Positions 44,920 to 55,849 of a stretch of DNA of 64,000 nucleotides are shown one piece after another (the stretch's first letter is position 1; the number at the start of each line of letters is the position of its first letter). The stretch lies in the NCBI GenBank assembly GCA_950295325.1, contig OX485803.1, positions 30,814,001-30,878,000 of the forward strand. Reading direction: 5' to 3'. The DNA is from Polytrichum commune (lineage: Eukaryota; Streptophyta; Polytrichopsida; Polytrichales; Polytrichaceae). A program made the position numbers and the translations under genes. The notes beneath the pieces were generated by a model. The model made no database searches, was not told where the DNA came from, and saw only the letters and a list, made by a program, of their open reading frames with translations.

Positions 44920-45638
44920 GGGGTGCTTCACACTATGGCTGAAGGTTCAGAGGCCGTCGATTTCCACCAATCAAATTGCAAGAAACCAAGAGTTCGGCCT
45001 CTCGACCCTTCACACTATGGGCCAAACTCTAAAGGCCGTCGCAATTTAAAATGCTTACTATCTGAAGGCGATGGACTCTCGAAAGTTTGGGTCGGACGGG
45101 AATGGAACCCCAAACTATGGTCGAGAGGCCGTCGGTTTTTTTTTCATTAGAAAATCAATCATTGACAAGATCTTGGCCGTTAGATTGAAGGGGTTGTTTT
45201 GAGCAAGGAATAAAGTGGGATGCTCCTTTGGGTTTGGACTTTGAGCTTGGCCTTTGCGGGCTTCACACTATGGCCGCCCAAGTCGAGAGGCAATGGGAGT
45301 TCACGGCCAAAGGTTTGGACTATGGGCTTGGATTTGCAGGCTTCACACTATTCCCGGCCGAAGCCTCCACTTACTATATTTTATTGGCTGTTCTCAGCCC
45401 ATTTCTTTGGACTCTCCACAAAGTTTGGCCACTCATGCCTCGAACACATCAAACTTTCCATTCGGTTATGGTTATGAAATTGTTGGGGGTTATGTTGAGA
45501 AATAAATGTTGGTTGACCCACCACTTTTCACACTATTACGACCGGAGATGCTAACAGATGGTGTCAAAACTGGCCGGTGTGATCAACCCCTCAATCCCAT
45601 GGCCTCTTGACTTGGACGGCCATAGTGTGAAGCAACCC
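44920..45638. mobile_element. TIR element with repeated CTTCACACTATGG motif
   Basis: Left end GGGGTGCTTCACACTATGGC, right end GCCATAGTGTGAAGCAACCC: inverted with TAA on the left and TAC on the right, probably a mutated 3-bp duplication. The terminal motif CTTCACACTAT also recurs inside in direct orientation at about 45,006, 45,260 and 45,342. Harbinger-like by end structure. Open frames at 45,220-45,554 are overlapping and not recognisable. Confidence 0.6.
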
Positions 45639-45641
45639 TAC

Positions 45642-46432
45642 TTCTCTTTTTGAATCATGCATCCATGTTAACACTGCAAAATTCCTTAATAGCATGTGCA
45701 CTTTGGGTGCCACGAGTGTGATGTTGCTAAGGTTAGTAGAGTGCCCATGCTAGAATAGAAATCGCATGCAATTGAAGTTCACCTCGGGCCCAAGCTCAAG
45801 GAGGGGAAAGGAGGGGGGGGGGGGGGGTTCTAATCTAGGCCTGGCCAATCATCACCATTCCCAGAAACCACCTCCTGAGGTGTTAGTAGGAGAATAATAA
45901 AAAAACACACACAAACGGACCTCAGGTTTTTCTTTCACGTTGCTCCAAGATTAGCCCTGGCATTGGTGGTGGGTGCATTATTTATTACCTCCGGTAAGTA
46001 CACTAAATATGATATTTAGAGTGGCATATGGTATTTTATGTCACTCCGGTACTTTTTGGATGACACTTGCTACGAATGAGTGAACACATGTTGTCATGGA
46101 TGATGGATGAGTTCATCCATTTGCCCAAAACCCTACCTTTCTCTTGTCAGCAACTTGTGATGAAATATTGTCATGGATGATTGAAATTTGGATGAAAAAT
46201 CACTTGGTAAGTGACAGCCATTGCAACACTTGAAATGCATAATCCCCCGATTTTTATTTTACAAGGAATGACAAATGACGTTGGGTTCACATCTAGTGTC
46301 GGTGACACTATACGGCGGTTTACAAATAGTATCGAGCAAGACAATAAAAATTAGTGACACTAAAATATCATATTAGTGTAGTAGTGATAAAGGGCCTAAG
46401 CTCAAGGGGGGGGGGGGTTGTGGGGGTCCTTA
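45642..46432. other. Intergenic DNA with repeat K copy
   Basis: Poly-G runs at about 45,812-45,827 and 46,405-46,417. Repeat K occupies about 45,840-45,985 (CCAGAAACCACCTCCTGAGG ... GTTGCTCCAAGATTAGCCCT). No gene. Confidence 0.5.
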
Positions 46433-47191
46433 GGGCCACTTCATATACACGAGCCAAGGGTCATAACCATGTAATTGTAAGGGCCCTTGATTGTGACACA
46501 GTTTGTCGAAATTTGTGCCATGCCTACCTCTTGGAAGTGGGCTTGATGCAAATTGGAGTAGACAATGAAATATTATCCATAGTTTGTCATGTAGGAATCC
46601 ATGTCTAGTGTGAAGTGAATGTGGACAGCCTCGGTGTTTCCGACCAACGAGGGATCTAAGGGCCACTTCACACACGAAACTAAGAGCTTGTGACCATTAC
46701 ACTTCAAGCACTCTCATTGGTGGACAAGGCAGAGTTGGTCCAAGTTCACTTCACACTACGCTTGAGGGACCAACAGAGTCTGTGAATGCAAGATGGATGT
46801 AAAAGTCTACATGGATTCCTACATGGCATCGAATGGATCACATTTCATGGTCATTTGGACCATTTTCAAAAACCATCTCTTGGAGGTAGGCCTACCACAA
46901 AACTAGGAGACTATGACACTCCGAACGCTTGCAACCGTTGATTCATGTGAGGACCCGCACGAACAAAAATTCATCAAAATAGCATTTGGTTGAGGGCCCG
47001 ATCTCATATGACTTCAGACTACACTGGAGGGTTCCGTGACCACTTTACATGATTTTGGAGGTGTCTTGCGACGACGGCCTTCACACACTTTCTTTTGGGC
47101 TCTCACACTCTCACGGTGCCGGCTGGTGGCTCGTGTGTGAAGTCGTGCAATGGTCACGGGCCTTCAGTCTCGGATGGGGAAGCGGCTGTAA
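46433..47191. mobile_element. Family C (Harbinger-type) element with a second copy nested in it
   Basis: The outer left end GGGCCACTTCATATACAC follows TTA. An inner copy starts at 46,660 (TAA, then GGGCCACTTCACACACGAAA), runs through CACTACGCTTGAGGGACCAA, and ends around GGCTCGTGTGTGAAG (47,147). The outer right end, GTCACGGGCCTTCAGTCTCG..., then follows and fades by 47,191. Confidence 0.6.
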
Positions 47192-47207
47192 TCTACTAGC
47201 CTTGGCC

Positions 47208-47345
47208 GATCACCACTATTCCAGAAACCACCTCCTGAGGCGTTACCAAGTTAGGGGAATTAAAAAAAAACACACACACACACAAAGCAGAGCCCAGGGT
47301 CTCATTCACGTTGCTCCAAGATTAGCCCTGGCATTGGTGGTGTGG
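47208..47345. repeat. Repeat K copy
   Basis: Contains CCAGAAACCACCTCCTGAGG, an (AC)n run and GTTGCTCCAAGATTAGCCCTGGCATTGGTGGT-like sequence (split here to respect length), as at 45.84 kb. It lies directly upstream of the GME promoter region. Confidence 0.65.
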
Positions 47346-48047
47346 GTGGGGTGACATTGTAAAAGGGTGGGAAACCCTTCCTTCCCAAGAGAGGCGTATA
47401 GCAAGCCGGACAAGGGGCGAGAGGGGCCACGTTTATAAACCGGATCCCATTAAAATAATAATACCCGCCTAGCTAGCTAGCTAGCTAGCGAGAGAGGCTG
47501 CCAGGACTGATCAGAACATGGGGACTACCTACTTCCGGCTCCACGACTCCCTGGCCGGAAGGAAGGCGGGGTAGGGGGGGGGGGTTTGCAAAATGGGCGC
47601 ATGCGTTCTCCAAGCTTCCCGGAAATTCACCTGACAGGGGGTTACCTAGCCCCCCCCACGCCACGACCCCCGGTCGGAACGTCTTGGCCCCGTTTGTTCC
47701 GACTGCGACCCGCTGGATACAGACACCGTCCTCTGGGTATAAGAGCAGCCCCCCGTCGTCAGCCCAAATAGAAGCTTGGCCCTCAGCGTTCCAGCTCTCC
47801 ACACCCCCCCCTTTCCGCTTTTTTCCCACGACAAATCTCGCACTTTCATCGCACTGCTATAGTTTCCCAAGCACCACATAACTTTTCTCATCTCCTCCGC
47901 AGTATTTCGCGTCTTCACTCGCTCGATTTGGTGATCTGTGCTTGCAGAACTCGCGAAAAAGAGCTGCGGGGTTTGGGTTTAGGGGAGAGCGAGGCATTCA
48001 AGAGAGGAGGGCGGGATTTTTTTTTTTGTTGTTGTTGTTGTGGAGCT
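47346..48047 (+). promoter_or_regulatory. GME promoter and 5' leader region
   Basis: GC-richer than the flanking repeats. A TATA-like TATAAG lies at 47,738-47,743, about 310 bp before the start codon. A CTAG microsatellite is at about 47,468-47,490. Pyrimidine-rich leader sequence follows (TTTCCGCTTTTTTCCC, TTTTCTCATCTCCTCCGCAG). The CCGCAG and CTTGCAG words (47,896-47,901 and 47,942-47,948) could be 5'-UTR intron acceptors. Transcription start not determinable. Confidence 0.45.
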
Positions 48048-51000
48048 ATGGCGAGTAATGGGGAGAGCAAGAGCTTTGGAGCCTACACGGCGACAAATCT
48101 GGACCGGGAGGAGTACTGGCCATCTGAGAAGCTGCGAATCTCCATAACCGGAGCGGGTGGGTTCATCGCCAGCCACATCGCAAGGCGGTTGAAGAGTGAG
48201 GGCCACTACATTATCGCATCGGATTGGAAGAAAAACGAGCATATGAGCGAGGACATGTTCTGTGATGAGTTTCATCTGGTGGATTTGCGTGTTATGGACA
48301 ACTGCCTCAAGGTGACCAAGGGGGCTCAGCATGTCTTCAACTTGGCGGCCGACATGGGTGGTATGGGATTCATCCAGTCCAACCATGCTGTCATCATGTA
48401 CAACAACACCATGATCAGCTTCAACATGCTCGAAGCCGCCCGCATCAACGGAATCTCCAGGTCCCTAACCTTTAACCAAATTCTCTTTAACCAAATTTGT
48501 ATTCAATTTGTCTTGCGAGGCGCCGCGCCCTCTCTCTTGAACAAACAACGCAGATTTTTGTTGACCGGGGTTTAGAAATTTTGTGAATCATGGAAATCGT
48601 AGAAGCTTCTTTCTCTTCTACGCTCGCATTTAATTCGAGGGATTTCTGTATACCTCCTGGGTCCAAGGGTTTGGGATGAAATTCGAATTGATTTTCTTGA
48701 ATCTTGTGATGCAAGCGCTCATTGTATTTTTATGTGGGAGGGAGTAGTTCTTCTTCTTGGCTCCTTGCGAGCTTGCTGTGTGGGTTAGGTGGTTATCCTC
48801 TCCTTCCGGATGATATTTCCAGAGAATTCGCCTGTCTTCTGGGTATAGGAAATTGTTTGGGTGGATGGCTTTCCGATTTTGGGTGTTGGAAGTGGTGGTG
48901 TCCGTGGAGTAACGTTTTTCTTTGTTTGTTTTTTTTGCCTTCGAGGGGGAGAGGTTTTCCTTCTGTCCTGTTTGTTGTCTTGTGTGGTTTACTCTACTGA
49001 ACAACGTTGGTTGGCTTTTTGGTTGGTTTTTCCTTTTTTGTTTTTCTTGCAGGTTTTTCTATGCTTCCAGTGCGTGCATCTATCCCGAGTTTAAGCAGTT
49101 GGAGGTTAACGTGAGCAGCTTGAAGGAGTCTGACGCCTGGCCTGCTCTGGTGCGTAGCGCTCTCGATCACACACTTGTTACTGCAATTTTAGTGATTAAA
49201 TATGGTTCTGCTACGTGCACTCATCACAGGAAAAGTGCCACCATTACACCAAAAAATCATTTAACACAGAAAAATGGTTGCATCTTTTAGTTTCTGTCTG
49301 TTGCCGTGAGCAAAGGAGCGGTGAGAGGAAGTCAATCTTTTCGTGCCTGTTCCGTGCCATTTCCGTATGTTCAATGGCGACACGAACAAGTACTTTTTTG
49401 GGGGTTATTGTACATTGCTTGTGTAAAGTCAGCCATAACCTGGATCATTGACGTTGTCATGTAATAATGGATTATGTTTTGGAACGCGATCATGGTAGGA
49501 GCCGCCAAAGTAATTTGTGGCGGTTGCTTCCTGGATCTTTGATCTAGGTGTAGTTTCAGTTTTAGTGTCGGTTTCTCCTCTGCAATTATGCATCTCGTAG
49601 TGACGACTACACTGATCCTTAAGGCGACATGGATCTGGTGCTAAAATAATTTAATATCGTTCCAAACACTTTTACTTAAAAGTGGGAAAACTGAATGGTA
49701 AGTTTTGTATTTTGGTTTGCAGCCCCAGGATGCTTACGGTCTTGAGAAGCTTGCCACCGAGGAGTTGTGCAAGCATTACACCAAGGACTTCGGCATGGAG
49801 TGCCGTATTGGACGGTTCCACAACATCTACGGCCCATACGGAACCTGGAAGGGTGAGTTTGTTGCCTCTGAAGTTCATGGTTTATTTATTTTATCTGTGT
49901 TGAGATCAATGCAGAAATGATGAAGGTGAAGTTAGGATGGTGGTTTGATATTTTGTTATTGGAATGTTTATGTGTGCAGGTGGACGTGAGAAGGCACCTG
50001 CTGCTTTCTGCAGGAAGGCTTTGACAGCTACCGAGAGATTTGAGATGTGGGGTGATGGTCTTCAAACACGTTCATTCACCTTCATCGATGAGTGTGTGGA
50101 GGGTGTTCTTCGGTAAGGTCCAGTCTTCCTTGTCTTCTCCACCATATCATTTTTTTAACATTGTTTAAACATTGACGATGTTTACATTGTTTAGCATTCC
50201 GAGGGGTTTCCCCCGACCTTTTTCATTCTTCAACAAATTTTCACTTACATGTGGGCCCGGAGAGTAACGCAGTGTTTTACTCGGTTGAAACATTCGAAGT
50301 GCTTAGGTACTGCTGATTTCAGAGTGGAGATGATGCAACCATGAATAGAAAGGGAACATAGTGGTGATACTTTAGAATGTTATGCAGTCTGTGGGAAGCC
50401 TCGGATATATGTGACTTGATTTGTGCTCCTTTAATACTGTTCAGCCCTTCCCTGTGTATAGCATCCTTCACCAAACCCACATTTTAAACTGCACCTGGAT
50501 GTGAAAAGCCCGGGCATGTTTAGATAGGTTTATGAAGAGAGTTATCAATATATTTGCAAGCTATAGAATCTTATACAGTGAGATTTGGATTTTTCTGAGG
50601 TGTTTTGTGATGCAACTTTTGTCCTGTAGATTGACCAAGTCAGATTTCCAAGAGCCACTGAACATTGGAAGTGACGAGATGGTGAGCATGAACGAGATGG
50701 CCGAAATTGTCCTCAGCTTTGACGGCAAGAATCTCCCCATTCATCACATTCCCGGTCCCGAGGGAGTGCGTGGACGTAACTCTGACAATACTTTGATCAA
50801 GGAGAAGCTCGGCTGGTCACCTACCATGCGTTTGAAGGTGCGCTCTTTCACATTTGGAATCCATCATCACTGTCTGTCCTTGCAAATCCTTCCAAGGGCT
50901 ATTCTTCGTTGTTTATGAGGAGGCACATTATTACCCGTAAACAAGGCTCAAGAGCATTCGTTGTAATCATGACATGTGTCACCATGCCATTGGTTGTATT

Positions 51001-51848
51001 AGTCACCCATGAGTATGTTGGGTGCCTACTACAATCTGTGACAACATGGCTCCTTGCTTCCATTACCTGGCCTGTATCGGTTTTTGGTAAGAATCAATGA
51101 CCTTGCCATGGCTTGACCAATGGGTTTGGTAATGGTCATGTATCGCCCTCCTATTGACAGGGGTCCTCGCATCCAATGCTTATTAGTTCATATCGATTTT
51201 GATGAAATTGTACATTGTTCTCTAGAAAATTGATGACCTTGTCATCACATGATCACTATGTTTGGTAATGGATATGTATTGCCATTTTATTGGATGGCCA
51301 TTGTTCATGCTGATTTTGATGACAATGTGTAGTGTCCTCATGAAAATTCATGATCATTCTACATTGTGTGGTAGGCACCCATGAGTGGGTGGGTACTTAA
51401 GCGCACAAGTTGTAGCATGGCTCTTTACTCTTTGCATTGACTTAACATTAATCAGCTCATGAGCTGTGCTCACTTCATGCGCCCTGAGTAGATTCGAGAA
51501 TAAAGCTTCCGGATGCCAGAATCCCAGTGTTTCCGACTGAATCTGAAAGCATGGCATCTGAACATAACTCGTCAGCTGAGTAATGTTATGGTTGACACAG
51601 TTCATTAATACTGAAGAAAATGTATATTATTCGATTGATGTGCCTTTTCGTATTTAACATTGTTGATTGTTTTGGATTATTGCTTGCAGGATGGTCTTAA
51701 AATCACATACGATTGGATCAAGACGCAGGTTGAGCTGGAGTCATCTAGCGGCGCCGATCTTGCCACCAAGTACGGGTCTTCGAAGGTTGTTGGCACTCAG
51801 GCACCTGTGCAGTTGGGATCCTTGAGAGCTGCCGATGGAAAGGAGTAA
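48048..51848 (+). CDS. GME: GDP-mannose 3,5-epimerase, six exons
   Basis: Converts GDP-D-mannose to GDP-L-galactose (and GDP-L-gulose) in the cytosol, feeding ascorbate synthesis and cell-wall L-galactose. Exons: 48,048-48,460; 49,053-49,149; 49,723-49,852; 49,980-50,112; 50,630-50,837; 51,690-51,848, all with GT-AG introns (592, 573, 127, 517, 852 bp). The spliced frame is 1,140 bp, 379 residues plus stop, against 377 in Arabidopsis. An extended short-chain dehydrogenase fold: NAD-binding GAGGFIAS at residues 35-42; catalytic Cys146; Tyr175-x3-Lys179; Lys218 in the GGREKAP stretch; C-terminal VGTQAPVQLGSLRAADGKE. The start at 48,048 fits the family; the frame upstream has no ATG. Residue 170 is Leu where Arabidopsis has Glu. 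Confidence 0.97.
51442..51590. mobile_element. MITE G in GME intron 5
   Basis: Inverted ends TAACATTAATCAGCTCATGA and CGTCAGCTGAGTAATGTTAT. It resembles, in reverse orientation, the copy at 36,652-36,795. It sits mid-intron, away from the splice sites. Confidence 0.65.
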
Positions 51849-53173
51849 GCGGAACTGTTCCTTTTGGAGATTTTTACCCATTTTACAACAAACGTATAGC
51901 AATGCCGCTAGTCGTAGCTGCTCCCTCCCCTCTTCGATTCCTGAGACAGTTCCGGCATTAAATCAAATAGAGTTAGATAAAATGGAGAGTGAGTCGTCAT
52001 CATCTTCCTGAAATGTGTATTGATGACATCAGCTTCTGTTCGCCAATTTTAGTGAAAAATTATTCTTTCTATCCTGTCTAACAGGATTTTAATCGATTTT
52101 CCATGACTTCTGTGCTGTTTGTCTATTATTCCTTGGCTTCGGTTTTGATGAATTTTAGTTGTTGATTTTGTATTTGTGTTGCATCTTGGTCCATCATGAC
52201 ATGACTACATTTTAGGGATCACGTAGTGGTGTATGTGAATGAAATTATTCTGGAATAAGTTATAAGCTTCATTACAGATCTGGTTGTCAAGTTTTTACTA
52301 CATGCTTTTTAGAAAACCATGACATTTTAGGAAAACGAAGATTATGTTCAATCATCCTTTTGTATGGGCTACATATTTGGGATCTTTTTGTTGATTGTTA
52401 CTTTATGCCACCCGAATTTGCGAGGCAGAAATTTGTGTTCGTCCACAAATTTGCTTGATTAATCCCATTTTGAGACTAATCTCAAATTCTTACATTGTAT
52501 CATCAAAGCGCACTGGTGGCGAGCCATAGATTCCTTAATTATGGTGGCTTTGAAGACTGGAACGGTTATCGAATGTTGACCACGGTGACCGATCTCTTTT
52601 AAACACGTCTTTGGGTGTCCGTTTCTACATGTGCATTCAAACTACCCTCGACTCAAATATAAGGCATGGAGGCTTTATAATAACACCTTCCTTTTGGTGA
52701 TACCTATTTTAAATCCTTAAGCTTTCGACATGTGAGTGCGGCAACGCGGGTGTTAAAGGAAGACATTTGTCAAAAGTGATAATCATGTGGCATTAAGTAA
52801 AAAATAGGACCACTTCAACCAGTCACTATAGTGGTGTAAGGGTGCAAGAACTCTTTTGGAAGAGCACCAACTTTGGCCAATCACAATGACTAATCGGGAA
52901 TTTATCTGCTCAATGAGGTGGTGTAAGATGTGATCCACTAAAGGGGGACAGCACCTTCATTTAATAGAAGATCCTCACCTGCATTAAGGCTGGTTTTGTG
53001 GTGATTCTTACTTAGCAATCCAACATCAATTAGTGAAGAGTAAAAGGCTCTTTCCTTAAGACACGTTGCAAATTTCTATAGGTTGCACATGACTTTATTA
53101 TTTTTTGAATTTTTCTCCATAGACTTTGTGTACATTTTCTAATCTATGGAATTGTTTTGAAAAATTTCCTAGC
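51849..53173. other. GME 3' flank and intergenic DNA
   Basis: The GME 3' UTR must start at 51,849; no clear polyadenylation signal could be chosen. At about 52,560-52,690 a decayed family A fragment is present (GATCTCTTTTAAACACGTCT, GACTCAAATATAAGG). Nothing else recognised. Confidence 0.5.
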
Positions 53174-53175
53174 TA

Positions 53176-53782
53176 CAGTAATCACCCGCTTAAGTACGCA
53201 CCCGTTGAAGTACGCATCCCGGTTAAGTGCGCAAATTATTTGACAAAAATTAGGGTTCATATGTTATTGTTTGAGCATGTCATGCAAAGTCGTTTTTGCC
53301 GCGAATGCATGAATTTTTTATGCTTCAAATTCAATGTTAGTTTGTTAATGTTTCGCCAAAATGTCTCAAACAGTCGTCACAATTCATCATACATTTGTCC
53401 AACTTTCGTTTGAACATCAGAGCAAAGCAATTGGTCGTCGATATCAAGGAGCTTCAAAGCCTTTGAAGTCGGTAGCACTTTCAGATTCAACTACTATCTC
53501 GATAAGCTAGATTTGGTCATCAATAGGTGGTTCATCTTCTGAGGTTGTCGAAGCTTGTCCATCAACATCAAGCCTCAATGGGAAGGGAATTGAACAAAAC
53601 CAATGGTTTCGTTAGTACCCTAGCATGTATTCTTTAGGGGTAAGCTAGATGGGTATTAAACGGTTACTTTTACCGACTAGCCCAATCTGGAACACTGGCG
53701 ATATGAGTAAAGTACGCACCTACCAACTAAGTGTGCACCAACGGCTCCAGTTCAAAGTGCATAATTAAGGGGGAGATTACTG
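53176..53782. mobile_element. pogo/Tigger-like element with TA duplication
   Basis: Begins CAGTAATCACCCGCTTAAG and ends CTTAATTATGC-complement...GGGGGAGATTACTG, so the TIR is CAGTAATC[AT]CCC. TA lies directly outside both ends (53,174-53,175 and 53,783-53,784), as in Tc1/mariner-pogo. Just inside the left end are three direct ~17-bp copies of a TTAAGTACGCACC-like word; three related copies precede the right end. The minus-strand interior encodes a short acidic stretch (TSEDEPPIDD), like the tail of pogo-type transposases, but no transposase is intact. 607 bp. Confidence 0.65.
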
Positions 53783-53784
53783 TA

Positions 53785-54796
53785 CTTGACCTTCCTGAAA
53801 TAGAATGCTGTTTCTTAAAGTGTCGCTTTAAGGCCTCAGTACATTAGTCAAGATAAGTAACTGTAAGCAGGTTGGCTTACGGTAGTTGTTAAATGTTGCT
53901 GAAACGAAGTTCTCATGAGATCGGCAAGTGTGTTGGGGGTTTTTAACATTTGCTTTCAGCCAATGCTCATGTGAGGGATTTCCTTCATCTGGAGAGTTTT
54001 TCCATTTTCTTCCTTTCCCAGTGCTCAAAATATGAGTCAAACAATAGGAACTACATAGCACTAACTTACTCAACAGTGGATTGAATTCACCACAAGTCTC
54101 TTCCAGAAATCCTTGTGTTTCAACTTGAATGTCTATACTGAATATTGTATTTAGTGTCACCAATTCTATTCGTCGTGCTCAATACTTGTTGTAAACTGCC
54201 CATGTAGTGTCAATAACACTAACTGTAAACCTAACATTATTTATCATTCCTTGTAAAACAATTTTGGGCAGTATAGATTTACAATGTTGCAATTACCCTC
54301 ACTTACTAAGTGGAATTTTATTCAAGTTTCAGTCATCCGTGACAAACTTTCATTACATACTTGTTAGGATGCAAAATATACCAAAAGTGGACAAGCTAAA
54401 AGCAACTTGGGATGACAATACTTGTAAACTTATTCATAAGTGTCATTAGAAAAGTTACCATAGTGACATAAGATGCCATATGACACTAAACACAACATTA
54501 AGTGTAGTGAATCATTGTTACAAATGCTTCATTCAGTTGCTTCCAACGGTCAAAATTGCAAATGGGATTAATACTACCCACAATAGGGCCACACACACGT
54601 TTCAGTATGCAACCTCTTGATGGTTGTCTCTCAATCTAACAAAGAAACACCACCAATAAATTTGAAGAATTGACACAAAATTTTCTGATAAATATCAGGG
54701 AGTTCACGTATTTTTGAAATACAACACTGGTGAACAAGGGCACCAAATGAACCTCACTTGCTAGCTGAGGCTGTCTGACTAAGGAGGGAGATTTGT
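53785..54796. other. Intergenic DNA
   Basis: No gene recognised; words such as ATTTAGTGTCACC (54,150) and AGTGTCAATAACACTAA belong to old repeats. Confidence 0.4.
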
Positions 54797-54995
54797 GCTT
54801 ACTGAGGAGTGAGGATTATCACATACAAGCATACCTCTCATCCATCCTACATAACAACCTGACCTCCTATGGGTTTGTAGCCGATTCACCACTACTGATT
54901 TGGAATAGACTAATTCAGGGTCTTAAAAGCTAATTCTGGTGTCAAACCAACTACAAATAGTAACCTCTGGGTTGCGTTGTTATTCCAACTCTACA
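54797..54995. repeat. Family F element, truncated at a family A copy
   Basis: Left arm ATTATCACATACAAGCATACC... and interior GACTAATTCAGGGTCTTAAA are present, but the right arm is missing: the sequence passes directly into a family A left end at 54,996. Confidence 0.65.
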
Positions 54996-55364
54996 TAAGG
55001 TAGACTTGCTTAAATCCAGCATATCAATATTCCGGACTCCTATATTTGAGCGCAATGTGTTTCATTATGAATCTAAGATCAGGCTTCAAAAAAACATGTG
55101 TTTGTAAGAGATTGGACTCCGTGCTCAAATATGCTAATGTTTCTAGGCTCCATAGTAAACATGATGGGGGGGACCACCAATACGAACACCGCATGAGCAC
55201 GAGAATCTTCACTGTGTTAATGAGTAAGATACTCATATAAGCTCCAAAATGGCTATGGGCATGATTTTGGGTTAGCTAGTTATCTTGCACTGATCACATG
55301 TTTCAAATCCTATGAGAAGTGGGTGCAAAGAGAAAAAAGTATCTGAATAACACATGCCTACCTT
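54996..55364. mobile_element. Family A TIR element, full length (reference copy)
   Basis: 369 bp. Left end TAAGGTAGACTTGC and right end AATAACACATGCCTACCTTA are inverted; the flanking TA on each side would fit a TA duplication (Tc1/mariner or Stowaway-like), but that is inference. Family landmarks in order: CTCCTATATTTGAG, AAAAAACATGTGTTTGTAAG, AGATTGGACT, AAACATGATGGGGGGGACCA (G-run site), GAGAATCTTCACTG and GAGAAGTGGGTGCAAAG. No ORF. At least a dozen copies lie in this window. Confidence 0.75.
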
Positions 55365-55849
55365 ACAATTTTGCAAGATGGCACCTTTCCGCGCGCAATC
55401 TCTTGGTGACTGTCGCGCAGTATGACAAGAATTAGCTTCCCGTCACTAAGATTTTGAAAAGTTGACACAAATGTTTCATATAAACGTCAAAAGGTTGACA
55501 TAATAGGTACATAAATTTGAGATACAAAACAGCACCATAAACTTAACCTACCAGTAGATGGAGCCTGTCTATGGAGAGAGAGAGAGGATTGTGCTTACCG
55601 ATCCTTTCCATCGGAGGATTGTGCTTACGAAGGCAGAATCATCGTCGTTTCGGTAGACATAGACTCATCGTCTCGTCCCTTTCCAAATGAATGGTAAGTC
55701 ATAGCATCCTAACATCATGATGATAGTAATGAGTAAGCTTTAAGGAGAAGCGAGACGTTGATTGATTGCAATCATACCCTAAGTGGCGAATTAACCTCGG
55801 CTATACAAGGAAGATTCATCGAGGAAGGTTGAATTGACTGATGAATCGA
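55365..55849. other. SUT 3' flank
   Basis: Downstream side of the sucrose transporter gene (which reads leftwards). A short GA repeat lies at 55,578-55,593. No polyadenylation signal could be chosen with confidence. Confidence 0.45.

Noticed and set aside
44846-45150. Open frames within the 719-bp TIR element
   Set aside because: Short, overlapping and driven by internal TIR-motif repeats; no transposase motif.
47485-47918. Open frames on both strands in the GME promoter
   Set aside because: GC-rich promoter/leader DNA stays open by composition; no motif and mutually overlapping frames.
47928-48047. 40-residue N-terminal extension of GME
   Set aside because: The extension opens with TTG, not ATG, and is low-complexity (a GTT repeat read as poly-Cys); the ATG at 48,048 matches the usual N-terminus of the family.
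48722-49290. Overlapping open frames inside GME intron 1
   Set aside because: They run across a splice site, are hydrophobic or T-rich, and match nothing known; they are intronic.
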